From NCBI GenBank assembly GCA_036850595.1, contig CM072152.1, positions 7,025,640-7,089,639 on the forward strand: a stretch of 64,000 nt of DNA, read 5' to 3'. Shown here in pieces: positions 1 to 12,200 of this stretch (positions within the stretch are counted from its first letter, which is position 1; every line of letters begins with the position of its first letter). Below the pieces are notes generated by a model that ran no database searches, was not told the DNA's origin, and saw nothing but the letters and a program-made list of their open reading frames with translations. Source of the stretch: Rhyacichthys aspro. Its lineage: Eukaryota; Chordata; Actinopteri; Gobiiformes; Rhyacichthyidae. The position numbers were made by a program, and so were the translations under genes.

Positions 1-3000
1 TCTCTTTCTCCGTGTGCAGTTTCTTTTCATACTGGATTTGGATATCGTGGATCATCCGCTCTTCATCCTCCTCTATTTGTTTGATCATCTCTTTAAACTC
101 TTTGGTCTGCTCTTTGGCCTCCTCTTGAGTCTGGGAAAATAGATTCAGAAAAGCAGAGTTGTATGGAGATCCATTTTGTTCTAGTGTTATAGTCAAGACC
201 AAGTCATAATCGAAAGTATAAAAAAAGGCTGAATCAAGAGACTAACACCAGATTTTGAAAGTCATCAGATGGCTTACAGTCCTATTTGTGATTGGAGTCT
301 TGAGATAAAACAAAATCTTTCATCCCAATTTGGGTCTCTAATACTAGTTAATGTCAAGAAAAGTACATTTAGAAAAACTTCTTTGCTATCTTTGTGCTGG
401 AAAAAAGAAAGAAACATTCATCGGATTGGAGCATGTGACCAACTTTATTTTTGCTTCTTTTTTCCCTCAGCCTTTTCCAGTCATTCCACGTTTTGTGCTC
501 TTATTGGCTGCAGTGTATCACTAATACCAAGAATTTACCCTGGTAGATATCTTGTTGGTGTCGAGTCTACAAGGGTCTATAAACCACGTCTTTGTTCACA
601 TATTGCTGATCTAATGGCAAGTCGCATCAAGTCATTTTAAAATTGTGATCCGAGTGGCTTTTGAACTCAAATAACCATTAGCCTGTCCATTTTTATGATG
701 ACTTTAGTATATAGCATGGTCCTTTACTTAATATTTGAAAGCTTAAGCTGAAGTGGCTCCAAATGTGACCTAAGACTTTGGCGGTGATGTATGAGAGTGG
801 GACCAAGCCAAAATAAATGTGTTTGTTATTATGTGGCGAGACCAAGAGTGTGTCCTAACTCACAGAGGCCATTTTAAGTGTGCAAGGATGTTCAGACTTT
901 ATAGAAAAAAGAAGGGTGTTTTCTTCATGATTCATCTTATAGTGTGCCAAATTCATATACATAGCAAGTTTGAAACCCAACTCAGGTTTATGTGCTAAGT
1001 TATCTCCCTCTTTATCATTACCCGTCATCTATAGGGTTTCCTGTTCTATACTTTCACTCAAATAAATGTCAAAATGCTGGAAATAAATCCTAACACTTAT
1101 GTATAATTTAAAAGTAGCAACAGACAATGTACCATCACTTGCCAAGCAAAACACCAACAACCTGTGCACTACCTGAAATGCTTAAGACATTTAAACTCTG
1201 ATACAAAGACCAGTCTACACTTGTTGATGTGGACCAGACCTGTGTCAGGAGCTGGCTCTTCTCCTGCAGCTTGGCCTGGTACTGCTGCCTCTCCTCCTCC
1301 AGAGCTCGGCTGCTGTTCTCTGCTGACACCCTCAGACGCTCCTCATAGTCCTGCTGCATCCTCTCGTATTCACACTGCAGGTCCTTGAAGCGCTCATGTT
1401 CCACTATCAGCTTCTGACTGTAGGATACCTCTGTTATAAATAGAAAAAGGGCAAATGGACACAGTAGGTGACTGTAGAGAGTAGTTGTATGTTGATATTT
1501 TATTAGTACATATAGCTGCAAAGAAAACAAATCCCTCTTTTATGGATATAATGCAGCTGCAGCCTAAGAATAATATATTTTGGCATATTGTCACATTTTT
1601 ACAAAATAATAAAAACATCTTGTAATTGTTGTCTATTTTGGATTAAACGTGAAAAAGTGAATTGCTTATGATGTAACTACATAGTCTCATAGTTTCTTGG
1701 CATGTTATGCAGGTATTAAGGCACAAACTTGCTTACCTAAGCCCTTCACTTCTCTCGAGTGTTCATCCATGACTTGAGCAGAATTCTCAAGATTCTCACG
1801 TTCCTGCTTTTCCTTCTCTGCCTTCAAGAGCTACAATGACAGTATATGTTGTGATTAAAAAATAAATATATAGCGTGATACAGATTACTTCAGAGGAGCG
1901 TTAAATATTTTTTCTTTGCTTCTCTATAACAGCATGAAGACTCTCTGCACTCTCTGCAGACTTTTCCAGTTTTTTAAATGGACCTTTACAGCCTTTTTGA
2001 TTATCTTTATTCAAACTACATTCAACACAAAAATTAGTAACTCATAACCATAAAACAACCTCTAATTGTGCGCCACTGACTGATGCTGTTTGAAAATGAG
2101 TTAAGCGCTCTCAGAGACCTGCTGTGTTTTCTGCAAGGACTCTATCTGCTGGCTAAATTTGTCCGAGAGCTCCTTGATCTTCTCGTTGTAGTTGATGTCC
2201 TTAAGGCGGAGCTGGTACTCATTCTCCATCTGCATCTCCTCCAGTCGCATCCTTAGCTCCAGCGTGTTCTGGTTCTGTAACAGAGGTACAAACAAAAGCC
2301 TCAGTAGTTTATCATACACGACACTGGAGCTTTTGTAGGCCCAAAACGTGGCCCACCTTCTCCTCCAGGTCCGACTTGGTGACGAGAACCTCCTCAGTGT
2401 GGATCAAGTGTCTGGTACTCTTCAGTCTGCGACCTTCTTTGTCGATGATCTTTGAGATTAACAGGCAGCCGTCTTCAGATGCAGTCAGAAGGAACTGCTC
2501 ATCCAATGTTATAAGCATCTAAAAATAACAGGTTTTGATTCTGAGCAATTTGTGAATAGTTTTGGGAATGTCACATTAGAATCCAAACTCACCTTGGTAA
2601 CCGGAGCACAGTGAGCTTGGTACGTGACCCATTCCTTCTGTGTTGGTATTGGGTATTTAACAGCCCTGACGGTCCCACTAGTGGTCCCAGTGAAGACCAC
2701 TCTGCCGGTACGGGACACTGCTACAGCACTGTGGGCCACTTCATCTGCAGGAACCTCCCTCAGAATCTGTAAAACAAGACCTCTATGTTAACTCTGGAGA
2801 GATACTTCACAAACGTTACGCAACAGACGAAACAGTGGATCTATATTGTACAAAAACAGTGCAGGGGTTCTTACAGTTGGTTCAGTTTATAGATATTTTT
2901 GTTAAATAATGTACGACAAACACTGTGCACAATAAAGTTTATTTCAAACAAGTAATACATTTAGGTGATGCTGCTGGTAAATGTATATTCATAATAGAAA

Positions 3001-6000
3001 AGCTCTAGTGTTTCTACATCAATCTATTTATTCATTTTCTTTATTAAAATGTAAAAAGTATCTGCTGAAGTAGCAGTAGTGAAGGACCAACCTGATTTAA
3101 AATTTAAAAATATAATAAGATAATAAATTATAACAAATTTGTCAGATTAAGAGGTTTCCTTTTTGCAGAAATCTTTCAGAAAATCCAATAGAATGGTTTA
3201 CTTGAATCATTACAGTGGTGTCATTTTAGATACATTTCATTTATTCAGTGGTTTAGCGGTGAATTGTGATCTTGCCTAAATATATCCCCAATACATCATT
3301 TTTTTCCATAAAAAAAAAAAAAATACTATGCAACATTAAATGAAGATAACTGTTGATTTCATGTGATAAGTTTACAGAGGCACCATATACCACCTGCTAA
3401 TAGAGCTAACACATCTCCCACAAACCTGACAGTCCTGGATCTCCTTGAGTGTGTGATCTGTTCCCACGGCGATGATGGTTTTGAAGTCTGAGGAGAAGCT
3501 GACGCCTGTGTAGCTGCACGTCTTGAGGACACTCTCTGACTCCCTCTTTCCTGTTTGTGTGTTCCACTCGTACACTGCTCCGTCCATCCCACAGGACACC
3601 AGCTGCCTGTCGTCGGGACTCCACTCAATGCCTCGCACCTACAATCAAACCCAAGCCTTTCTTGACATACTGTTATAACCTCATCCAGGTCAGATACAAG
3701 CTTGTTTTAAACCCTTTTCACCTACTTACACTAAATGCACATAAAAATAGTTAAACTTAGCATAGAAAACTTGAAATGTAACCTTGCCTTCCCATTGTGA
3801 CCCTTCAAATTTATGATATTCTCAAAAGAGGTGACAGAATAAATAGAGATGACATTTCCGCTGACAGCTGCAAACATGTGGCCCCCATGGCTGAAGGCAA
3901 CCTGGAGAAAAATGGAGAAAAAGTCCATGTTATTCATTGAAACCTTTTTGGATTTTATTTACACAGCATATTTAGACACATCACCTCTTTGCAGCCTCGC
4001 ACTGTGAACTCTTTGAATGTACGGATGTCATCTATAAGGAGGTTCATGAGCCTGAGTTTGTCTGAAAAGCCCACCAGAATGAAATGACCGCTGGGATGAA
4101 GAGCCACGCTGTAGGCCTCCTCCTGGAACTCCTTGTACAGCTCCAAGGATCTACACAATATTCACAGAAGAAACAATGTATAGAATATCCGTCTCTGGAG
4201 TATGTGTATTTATAATGTCCCAATGCCAAGCTTGACCACCAGGGGGAGTAACGTGAACAATCATATATCAATAATTTCCAGATTTACTAGGTCAGATGGG
4301 ATAATGCATTTAGCCTCTTCAAAATGTATAATTATAATTGTGATGATAAATTTCTTTGTCATTCTGATGCCTAAATTCGGAATGGTCTTACTTGGTTTCG
4401 TAGTTCCAGATGCGGACAGAGCGGTCCAGAGAGCAGGTGGCAGCTATCGGTTTGCGAAGACAGATGGACAAACCAGTGATGGACTTGGAGTGAACTGACT
4501 GGGACAGAAACTCAAACTGGAGCTGTCCCTCCTGTTGGAATGAGCATTAGAGCATGTAATATATATACAGACCCTGTAAAGCATGAACCAAGGAAAAAGA
4601 AATCACAATTTTTCAATTTGGAGTACTCTGACTAATTGTATTTTTATTTAACACGCACTGCACATATGCCTTTGGATTTAGATGAATGTTGATACATTTG
4701 GTTTTGATGTTGAACTAAGAAATAACTATGATTTAACAAAAACAAACGTAGCGCACAAATGAACTATTGTGCATTTCATGAATAAATATGTACTATTATT
4801 TGGGTTATAGTGGCAATAGTCAATGTTAAATCTGCAAGCTGCAATTATATACATTTATACCCTTAACTAATAAAATTGTGCATTTAACCCTTTAATTGGT
4901 TCAATTTACAAATGTCTACTTAACTTTATAAAGGGCATGAAATTCATCCAAATATCGGCTGAAATAAAACTGACAGAGGCATTTTTTATTTGTTTTAATA
5001 TATTACTATTTGAAATATGTTTCTTCTTTAGAGCAAATGTGTGTCACTGTTTGAATGTGACTATTTTGAATGAGTGAATACAACATGGATTTTGCCCCTA
5101 TTCACTATCTTCTAATGTTTTTGAGGAAAAAAAAACCTTCTTATGGTGTCACCTTGTATTTGTCATCAGAGGACAGACTGATGCTGTACAGCTGCCCCCG
5201 GTCTGTGCTGATGACCAGGGTCTCCTCTGCAGGACTCAGGCACATGGTGTGGATCTGCTGAGACTCTGCAGGGACCAGTTCACTGCCACATGGGTCAGAA
5301 GGAATCTGACACAGAATATACAATCAAAACAAATAGTACAACAAGTACAACAGTACACAAGTGTTATAAAAAATCTGAAGTAGGGATGGAAAATACATTA
5401 TATTAATTGAGGATGATCATGGAATCTGATCCAAAGGGTTTATGTCAGAGACTGCAGTGAATGATTTCTGTGTTGAATAAACCAATGGAAAAAGTTGGAT
5501 AAGAAGTTTGAATACACTGTTTATCTCTATTTACCAGTATGTCCCGGCTCTTCCTGTATCCGTCCTCTCCAGTCTTCTCAAACACACTTACAGTTCCTGG
5601 TCCCGCAGAGCAGGCAAAGCCTTTAGACAGTGATATAACAGCTGTAATCTGGACCATAGGAGAGCTCTCATCCACGTCGCCATCTTTGACCTTCTTCATC
5701 TCCACTGGCCTGAGCAAAATGTAAGTTTAATTACAGTTTATCCTCTTTTTGTGACATGAATATGTTCTGCATTCCTACCTGTCAGCTCTCTCTTTGTTGG
5801 CCACATTGCTCATGCTAATTTCTCTCCGCAGGTCTCCAGATTCAAACAGCAGCAGTCGGCCCGTGTCCGTCCCAGCCACCACCCGCTCCTCGGTCAGCCA
5901 GGCATGGCACAGGAAGTTGACGGTCTCCACTTTTGGAAAACTGGTCTGCTTCAGGGCTCCCTCTGTGTAGCGGAAAATCTTCAACACACCGCTGCCACTG

Positions 6001-8158
6001 ACGCAAAGCTGCATGTTGTTGTACGGGTTGAAGCTGACCTGTGATGAAAGTGTAATAGCCAGAAGAAGTCAGTTAAATATCCAAAATGTATTAACAAAGC
6101 TGTACTATATCTATATCACATCTTAAGATAGAAACATCTAATTCTGATTATGGTGACCTGACATTTTTTGAGCTCCCGTATTAAAAAAGCATGTAGGCTT
6201 ATTGAGTCAAATACAAAAATCATCAATGCGATAACAATACACTATAAATTGTGCATACCATCAAATTTATTGCAGTTTCCAGCAGTTGTGTTCAACATGT
6301 ATATTACCAATGTTAATACTGGCTTGGTGGTAAGTTTGCAGCACTTTGAACACCTATATGTGTTATACCAAAGCTGTACTGTACCACAACATAAAGATAC
6401 AAATTCTGATTCCAATATGGTGCCTCAAGATCATTGAATGTTTGATTTGATACATGATGTGGCACAAGCAATGGACCAACATATGTTTCCAAATATCTCA
6501 TATACTGACTTGGAAAACATGATTTATGACTAATTATATTTTCAAAGAATAACATACTGTGTTGTTTTTAGTAATCATTTACTGATGATGACTTATTTAT
6601 GATGATTTAGTTTGAATTGTTTATTTATTGCTTTGTTGTCAAGCTTGAACAAAACTTTTTAAATACAATTTTTAACACTATAAATTCAAAGAAATTTATT
6701 TTTTGGCTGACTAAAATTCCTTTGCTGTAGAAATGTTGGGACTACGGCAGATGAAAATGTGAAATATAACTGACACCTTTTATGTACAAAAGGCATGTTT
6801 GTTAACTTACTAATACAAATTCTTTTTAATTTGATGGCATACTGAGAAGCTCTGAATAAAAAAGGAAGAAAAACCCCAAATCAATCTTTGCAAATGTAAA
6901 TGCAAAATAACAGTCCCTTTACAAATAAAAATAAAAACTCTGTATAAAGGACCCACCTGTGTAATCACATGGCTTGAGCTACCTGTGGTCACTTTAGCCA
7001 GGACTTTCTGTTTCTCCCAAAGCCAGAAGATGAGCACCCACTCAGGACCACCCGTCTGGCCGATGAGGTACTTGGAGTCGGGGGAGAAAGCCACGGAAAC
7101 AAACTCTTCCACTTGCAGGTCCCCTGGCGTCAGCACCTTCCTCTTTCTGCCCTGCTCATGCTGCAGGTCGAACACTGTGATGTTCACTCTCTCACCGTAC
7201 TCGGACGCTGCCAGGTAACGCTTGTTGGCACTGATGGCCAGAGCTCTCAGTCCTGGGCTTTTGTCTGAACCTGTAGACAAAATGAGAATAAACATGATCA
7301 GTGAAGTTCTTATCATCAAAATATCACAGAAATGTTGCAGTAATGGTGTGTCTATGCACAACAATCTTAAGAAAGCTTGGAAAGAGGTAGAGATATCATG
7401 CAGACTAGGATACCTTTCTGATGCTATCATGCTAATACTAAATGAAACAAATAATGCTAATGTTTAATATCATGCCTTTTCTTTCACTTCTCTCTTCACA
7501 CTCTCAAAAGAAAAGGAAAGCCTTCTGTTCCTCTACACATCTCTCTGTTTTGCCCAAATTTGAACCCTGTTGGCTGAATAAATATCAGGTAGGGCAAGTG
7601 GGCGGGATATCACACCTGTCAATCACCAAGTTAGAAAAATGATTGGTGCTGGGACCATGTGGCACTCAGACTGTAAAAAACAAGCCCTTTAGCAATTAAG
7701 AGAAGTTATTGCCATCAAAATGATAAAACACTATGTTCTAATACATCCCACCAAGATATTAACAGAATTATTTATATTTTAACAATAAATTGAATAGCTA
7801 ATATGACAGGAGCCCCTTGATACCAGCCTAGTCTAACGTGACAGAACCCCTAAATACACATCTACAAAAATACAGAACTATAACAAATTAGGACACTTTC
7901 AACAACCAGTACTACATTTTTTTGTACATTAACTTTAACTAGCTAATTGTATTATTGTTATTAGCAACGTCGTCTATTCAAAGGTTTGGTGAAGAACGTA
8001 CCTGGAATGAACCTCTGACAGCGCTCGACAATGTTGTAACACACACAGTTGTTTCCACTCGGGAACACCACGGTCTGCTCGTCCATGAAACACACGTTGT
8101 TGTTCACAGCCGTCCTCAGACCGAAGATAAAGTGAGGCTGAGCCACTACTGTAGCCAT
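1..8158 (-). CDS. cfap57: Cilia- and flagella-associated protein 57 (WD-repeat protein 65), 5' two-thirds, partial at left edge
   Basis: Exons in transcript order: 8158-8002, 7270-6957, 6038-5779, 5709-5535, 5305-5153, 4531-4392, 4150-3985, 3901-3788, 3638-3426, 2766-2593, 2518-2357, 2274-2119, 1830-1737, 1430-1240, 130-<1. All phases join. The start ATG has a good context (acaATGG) and the protein begins MATVVAQPHFIFGLRT, the typical CFAP57 N-terminus. Residues 1 to ~665 are WD40 blades (for example WSPDDRQLVSCGMDGAVYEW and CSLDRSVRIWNYET), as expected for tandem beta-propellers. From ~670 the chain turns into heptad-rich coiled coil that continues out of the window. The known family has ~1250 residues, so ~866 are here. 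It is an axonemal protein of motile cilia and sperm flagella, linked to inner dynein arm/regulatory complex assembly. The exon 8 donor is GC rather than GT. An RFX X-box lies 186 bp upstream of the ATG. The identity is very secure; the exon ends are inferred from sequence. Confidence 0.95.
131..1239 (-). other. cfap57 intron 14, no further gene seen
   Basis: AT-rich intronic sequence of 1.1 kb between the last two cfap57 exons present. Both strands contain only short open frames without splice or homology support. I see no repeat or RNA gene. Confidence 0.7.
6039..6956 (-). other. cfap57 intron 2, AT-rich
   Basis: A 0.9 kb intron between the exon ending in VITQ and the exon starting in VSFNPYNN. 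It is AT-rich, with no recognisable exon, repeat or RNA. Confidence 0.7.
7271..8001 (-). other. cfap57 intron 1
   Basis: A 0.7 kb first intron, split inside the glycine codon of FIPG. No further exon seen. A long open frame continues from the next exon into it, but this is read-through past the acceptor. Confidence 0.7.
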
Positions 8159-8343
8159 TGTATCTAAACTTTAGTCGAGCCAGCAAACTTTCAAACACAG
8201 TTCACGAATTATCACGTTTGGAACAAGGGTTAAAACATTACTTTATAAAAGTTAGAGGCTGACACATGCAACACGCGGAATATAAAAACCTTCACTAAAT
8301 AAACACTGAACATTACCCCCGAGACTTGTATGGTTAGAGTCGC

Positions 8344-8356
8344 GTCGCTAGGCAAC
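8344..8356 (-). promoter_or_regulatory. RFX X-box in the cfap57 5' flank
   Basis: Read on the minus strand the 13 bases are GTTGCCTAGCGAC, one mismatch from the RFX half-site pair GTTGCCTAGCAAC. It lies ~186 bp upstream of the cfap57 ATG on the coding strand. X-boxes in proximal promoters are the established signature of RFX2/RFX3 control of motile-cilium genes. RFX control here is inferred. Confidence 0.65.
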
Positions 8357-8945
8357 CGCATGAGATCCCGTGTGAACTCCACAAATAGGACAGCTCATTA
8401 AGTTTGTAAATGATCATTTAAGGTTTTTATTTCCATATTAGTAAAATGTAACGTTTTTCATCTGAAGTCTAGACACGTATGGCAAAGCGTATGTCCCCAC
8501 TATTTTTGTCAATTAATTTAAACTAAATGGTCTCGCGATATCTGTGTAGTGGTCGTTTCAGTGTTGTATTTCTTGGCTAAATTAGTTTTCATCATAGAAA
8601 TGAGAAAATATGAATGTCACAGGGGCATTGCACCTTACTAACCGATATGTGTGTGAGGTTTTCATTCATTTTACAGTCGGACAGACTGGAAAATTGCAGT
8701 CTGGCTAGTGTGATAGAAAAGTAAAAAGCACAAAAACATTTTTGTATTTCACAATGATTTTTAAAGCATTTATTTGAGACTTTATCTTCAGTACTATGGC
8801 AAGACCAGAAACAGTCAGATTACCAAGGCCTTTACAACTTGATGTTTTTTAGAAAAGTTGTTGTCCATGTTGTTGTTGACATATACAACATTAACATGAA
8901 GCAGATAAAAAGTTGAGGGCAAAGAGTTTGACTGGTAAAGTTCAT

Positions 8946-8951
8946 TTTATT
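8946..8951 (-). terminator. Probable efcc1 polyadenylation signal
   Basis: AATAAA on the minus strand, ~290 bp downstream of the efcc1 stop codon. It is the first canonical signal I noticed after the stop. Confidence 0.5.
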
Positions 8952-9240
8952 ATATATTTCATTGACTAGCTTATTTAAACAATTTCACATTAAGAATGTA
9001 AGAAACTGGAGACTGAAAGCAAAGATTTACAAGCATTCAAAACTGAATAAAAAAGAACAGAAATTCTAGGCTATATTTTGTTAATGAATTACTCATATAA
9101 AAGCATCACTATATTACACTATATACAACATCATTAAGGCTGTTTGTTGACCATTGTGGTAGAGAAGTGTCCAAAAACTGCTCTCTCATCCACAGAGGAG
9201 TGTGGTGGAGCATCTCTGGCCCAGCAGGAGGCAGTCTGGT

Positions 9241-12200
9241 TCAGCAAGAGATGATGAGGGCATCCAAGGATTGCTGACTTTGAGTTCTGGTCAGCGGCCC
9301 TCCTGTGGACAGAATCTCACAAGCAGCCAGCTCATGGTAGAGAGCGTTGAGCACCTCTAGAATGTGGGCTTTTCCTGTGCAGAAACACATGCGTAGTAAT
9401 CATATTAAATGTTACACAAACCTAACTGAAGTGCATTAAAGCTTATTTTATTTCGTTTCATGGGACCTGCCTTGATTTTATTAGGTGTGAGAGCTTTACT
9501 TACCATGTTGCGGGTCGCTACAAGACTCCAAAGTGCTGAGCAGGATTTTCCCTAGAGAACGGCGGGACACATTCTGAAACAAAAGAGCGCTATTCTCAGA
9601 ACTTTATAGGCTGTGTGAAATAAGCAACCACCAAGGCTCTTACACATGTTCAACAGAAGAAATAAATTAGCTTTAAATAAAAAACACAGGTCTGGGGTTA
9701 GCTTGTAAAACATTTTTCCCTTTAAGACGCTATAACCTATAGCTATACACATGTAGGTAAATGGTGAGAACTATTAGCAGACTCACCAGGTCTCTGAGCT
9801 GCTGAAGAAGCTGCAGGATATCCACCAGTTTGTCCTCGACCAATGACAGACGGACCCTCTCTGTCTCCAGCATCTGTAGCTCCATCTGAAGGAGCTCGGT
9901 CTCCTCTGCCTTCTGCTGCAGCTCCTGAACCAGCGATTCCTGCAACTGAAAGGCACAACACAAGACGTTCACAGGTTTGTTCTGTCACCTTTTTCCAAAT
10001 ATGGTAATCACTTCTGGGTCGACTGAGAGGCAGAAGCTTTTTAAATGTATGTCAGCAGGGACAAAACGATTTTAAGATTACCTTTATTTTTTTTAGTTCT
10101 TTATGTTGTTTATCAAGTTAAAAATAACACTTAATAGAAAGAAAGCCCTTATTTTCAGCACAATGTTACTTATTCAGTGGTGTAATCATGACTTGTGGAC
10201 TGCAGAAGTCATTATTATGTTGACAATCTAGCTGTGTTATGCCAAACAAATCAGTTTCCTCGAACTATAGCAGTTATTTGGATGCCTATATTTTCAGTCA
10301 CATTTACATTTGATCTTATTGCACAATTTGTCTTTGGTGTTTAGAAGGAAGGTGAAATACATAAATTGTTATTTTAAAAATCTGCTTTCTTGGTTTATTC
10401 ATTTTTGATCTAGAGATCATACCAATGCCCACACTTGCCTGACTTCTCCCAAACATTGTATGACTTACCGATAAAATCAAATCGACTGCAGCTTTACAGG
10501 TACAATATTAGTTTACATGGTTAATGTTTTTCAAATGCAGATGTTAGGTTCAGCTCTTAACAAAAAGTTCATGTCAGAGCCAAACCTCGTGGAAATCCCT
10601 GCAGTGCACCTTTACGTCATGGCGTGCTGAGAGACAAAGGTCTCACCCCACACATCCTGCACATAAACAAGGCCTCACAGTCCTGACTTTGTTTACTTTG
10701 AACTTTCCTCTCTCGAGCGCTGAGACATTTTGGGAACCACTACGTCACAGTTCCTCTCTCTCTGCCTGTCTTCCTGTGTTGTGAAAACGCTACACGGCTG
10801 TAACAGAGAGCTTTAATCTTTGCTATTCCTAAGTATCATGTGGGACGAGGGGGTGTATTTTTGCGGTCGGCCCCAGTGAGAAACAGCTGCGAACACACCC
10901 ACCCATAGACTCTCTAGCTGCTGTGGGCCCAATCCAAGCTACAGGATTATATTATATGGCTGTGGTTTGCCATGGAGGCCGTCGAGTTTCATAACAACAC
11001 TCACCAGTCCTCTCTAATCTAGTTGAACACCATACACTCAGCCACAGAGCGCTTGTGATGTAAAGCGAGGCAGAACATTGTCGACAGTGGGTAGTAGAGT
11101 GGAGGCAGCCCACCCTGGTGTAAAGGAGCATGGGTCCCACTCTGTAGATGGTTTCCAAGACACGATCAAAGATTCATGCTTTTTTTGGACAATGATGCTA
11201 CAAATGACACAAAGATGGAACTTGTAGAATGCCTGCTTACACTACTGCATCGAAAGAACCAAAATTCTTAAATGACTTGGGTTCTTGGTCTCCAACACAT
11301 TTGAAAATAAAGGGTTGCTCGTTTGTATAACACTAGCCACAAGGCGTCACAAGCCAGTGTGCCTTTGTGCCAGTCTCAAACCCAGCTAAATACAGAGAGT
11401 GCGTCAGGAAGAGCATCTGGCATAAAACAGTGCCAGAGTAAATACGCAAAGCACTAGATCATTTTCTGTGACGACCTCTGAAGGGAGCAACCGAAATAAA
11501 TAGTTGGTTTGTATATTTGAAAATAAACAGCATGCCGGTCTGGACCATGGTTCACTGTAGATACCAAGTGTTTTGTTTCTGTATTTTAACATTTGCCACT
11601 TTACTTTTGACATCTTGATGGTTATTTTTACATTAAAATCTAATCCAAAATTGGCCCTTTGAAATTGGAACGTGATCAGCATGGTAAAATTATTTCTGAC
11701 AATTTGCTTTTTCTCCCATTTGTGATGCCGTTTCCATAACTATATTCCAGGTTTTCCCGCACATATATGAAGGTCAGCGGCGGTTTGTACCTGGTCCATG
11801 TGGATTTGGGCCTGGCTCTCCTTCAGCTCCAGCTGTTTGTGTAACTTGGTCACTCTCTCGAGGAGCTCCACCACAGCACTGCAGCTCTCCTCGCTCCTCT
11901 GGCTCCCGAAGTTCGACATGAGCCTCTTGAAAGCCTTGTCGTCACACCTGAACAAGCAGACAGTTTGGAACGATGCCAGAGATCATGCATTAATTAGTGC
12001 TTGTGGGTTTTTCTTGTCCTTAATGCATGACAAAATGTATTCACATGAATGAGTGCTAGCTGCTGTGATCTCAAACACATTTTCAATTGACTGTGAAAGT
12101 TCAAACTCTACTAAGAATGACCCTGGTGGTTGTCTTTTCATGATCTTAGCCTCCCCCAGCTCATTTTTTTTTTTGGATTTACAGCAGAAACATTTGTTCT

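Larger units (their letters stand above)
8159..9240. other. Intergenic: cfap57 promoter and efcc1 3' UTR
   Basis: About 1.1 kb separates the cfap57 start from the efcc1 stop; both genes read leftward. The left part is the cfap57 5' flank with a CpG-containing stretch and the X-box. The right part is efcc1 3' UTR. Confidence 0.7.

Noticed and set aside
269..640. 123-codon plus-strand open frame at left edge
   Set aside because: Lies in a cfap57 intron on the opposite strand, with no homology or splice signals.
3782..3788. Use of the nearby GT (ag/gttaca) as the cfap57 donor
   Set aside because: It would shift the reading frame of the following WD40 exon; the GC donor keeps it.
6810..7430. 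206-codon minus-strand open frame
   Set aside because: It is the true cfap57 exon 6957-7270 read through both splice sites into the introns. Only the central part is coding.
7560..7680. 'cacctgtcaatcaccaag' phrase in cfap57 intron 1, possible MITE
   Set aside because: No matching inverted end or target duplication could be located.
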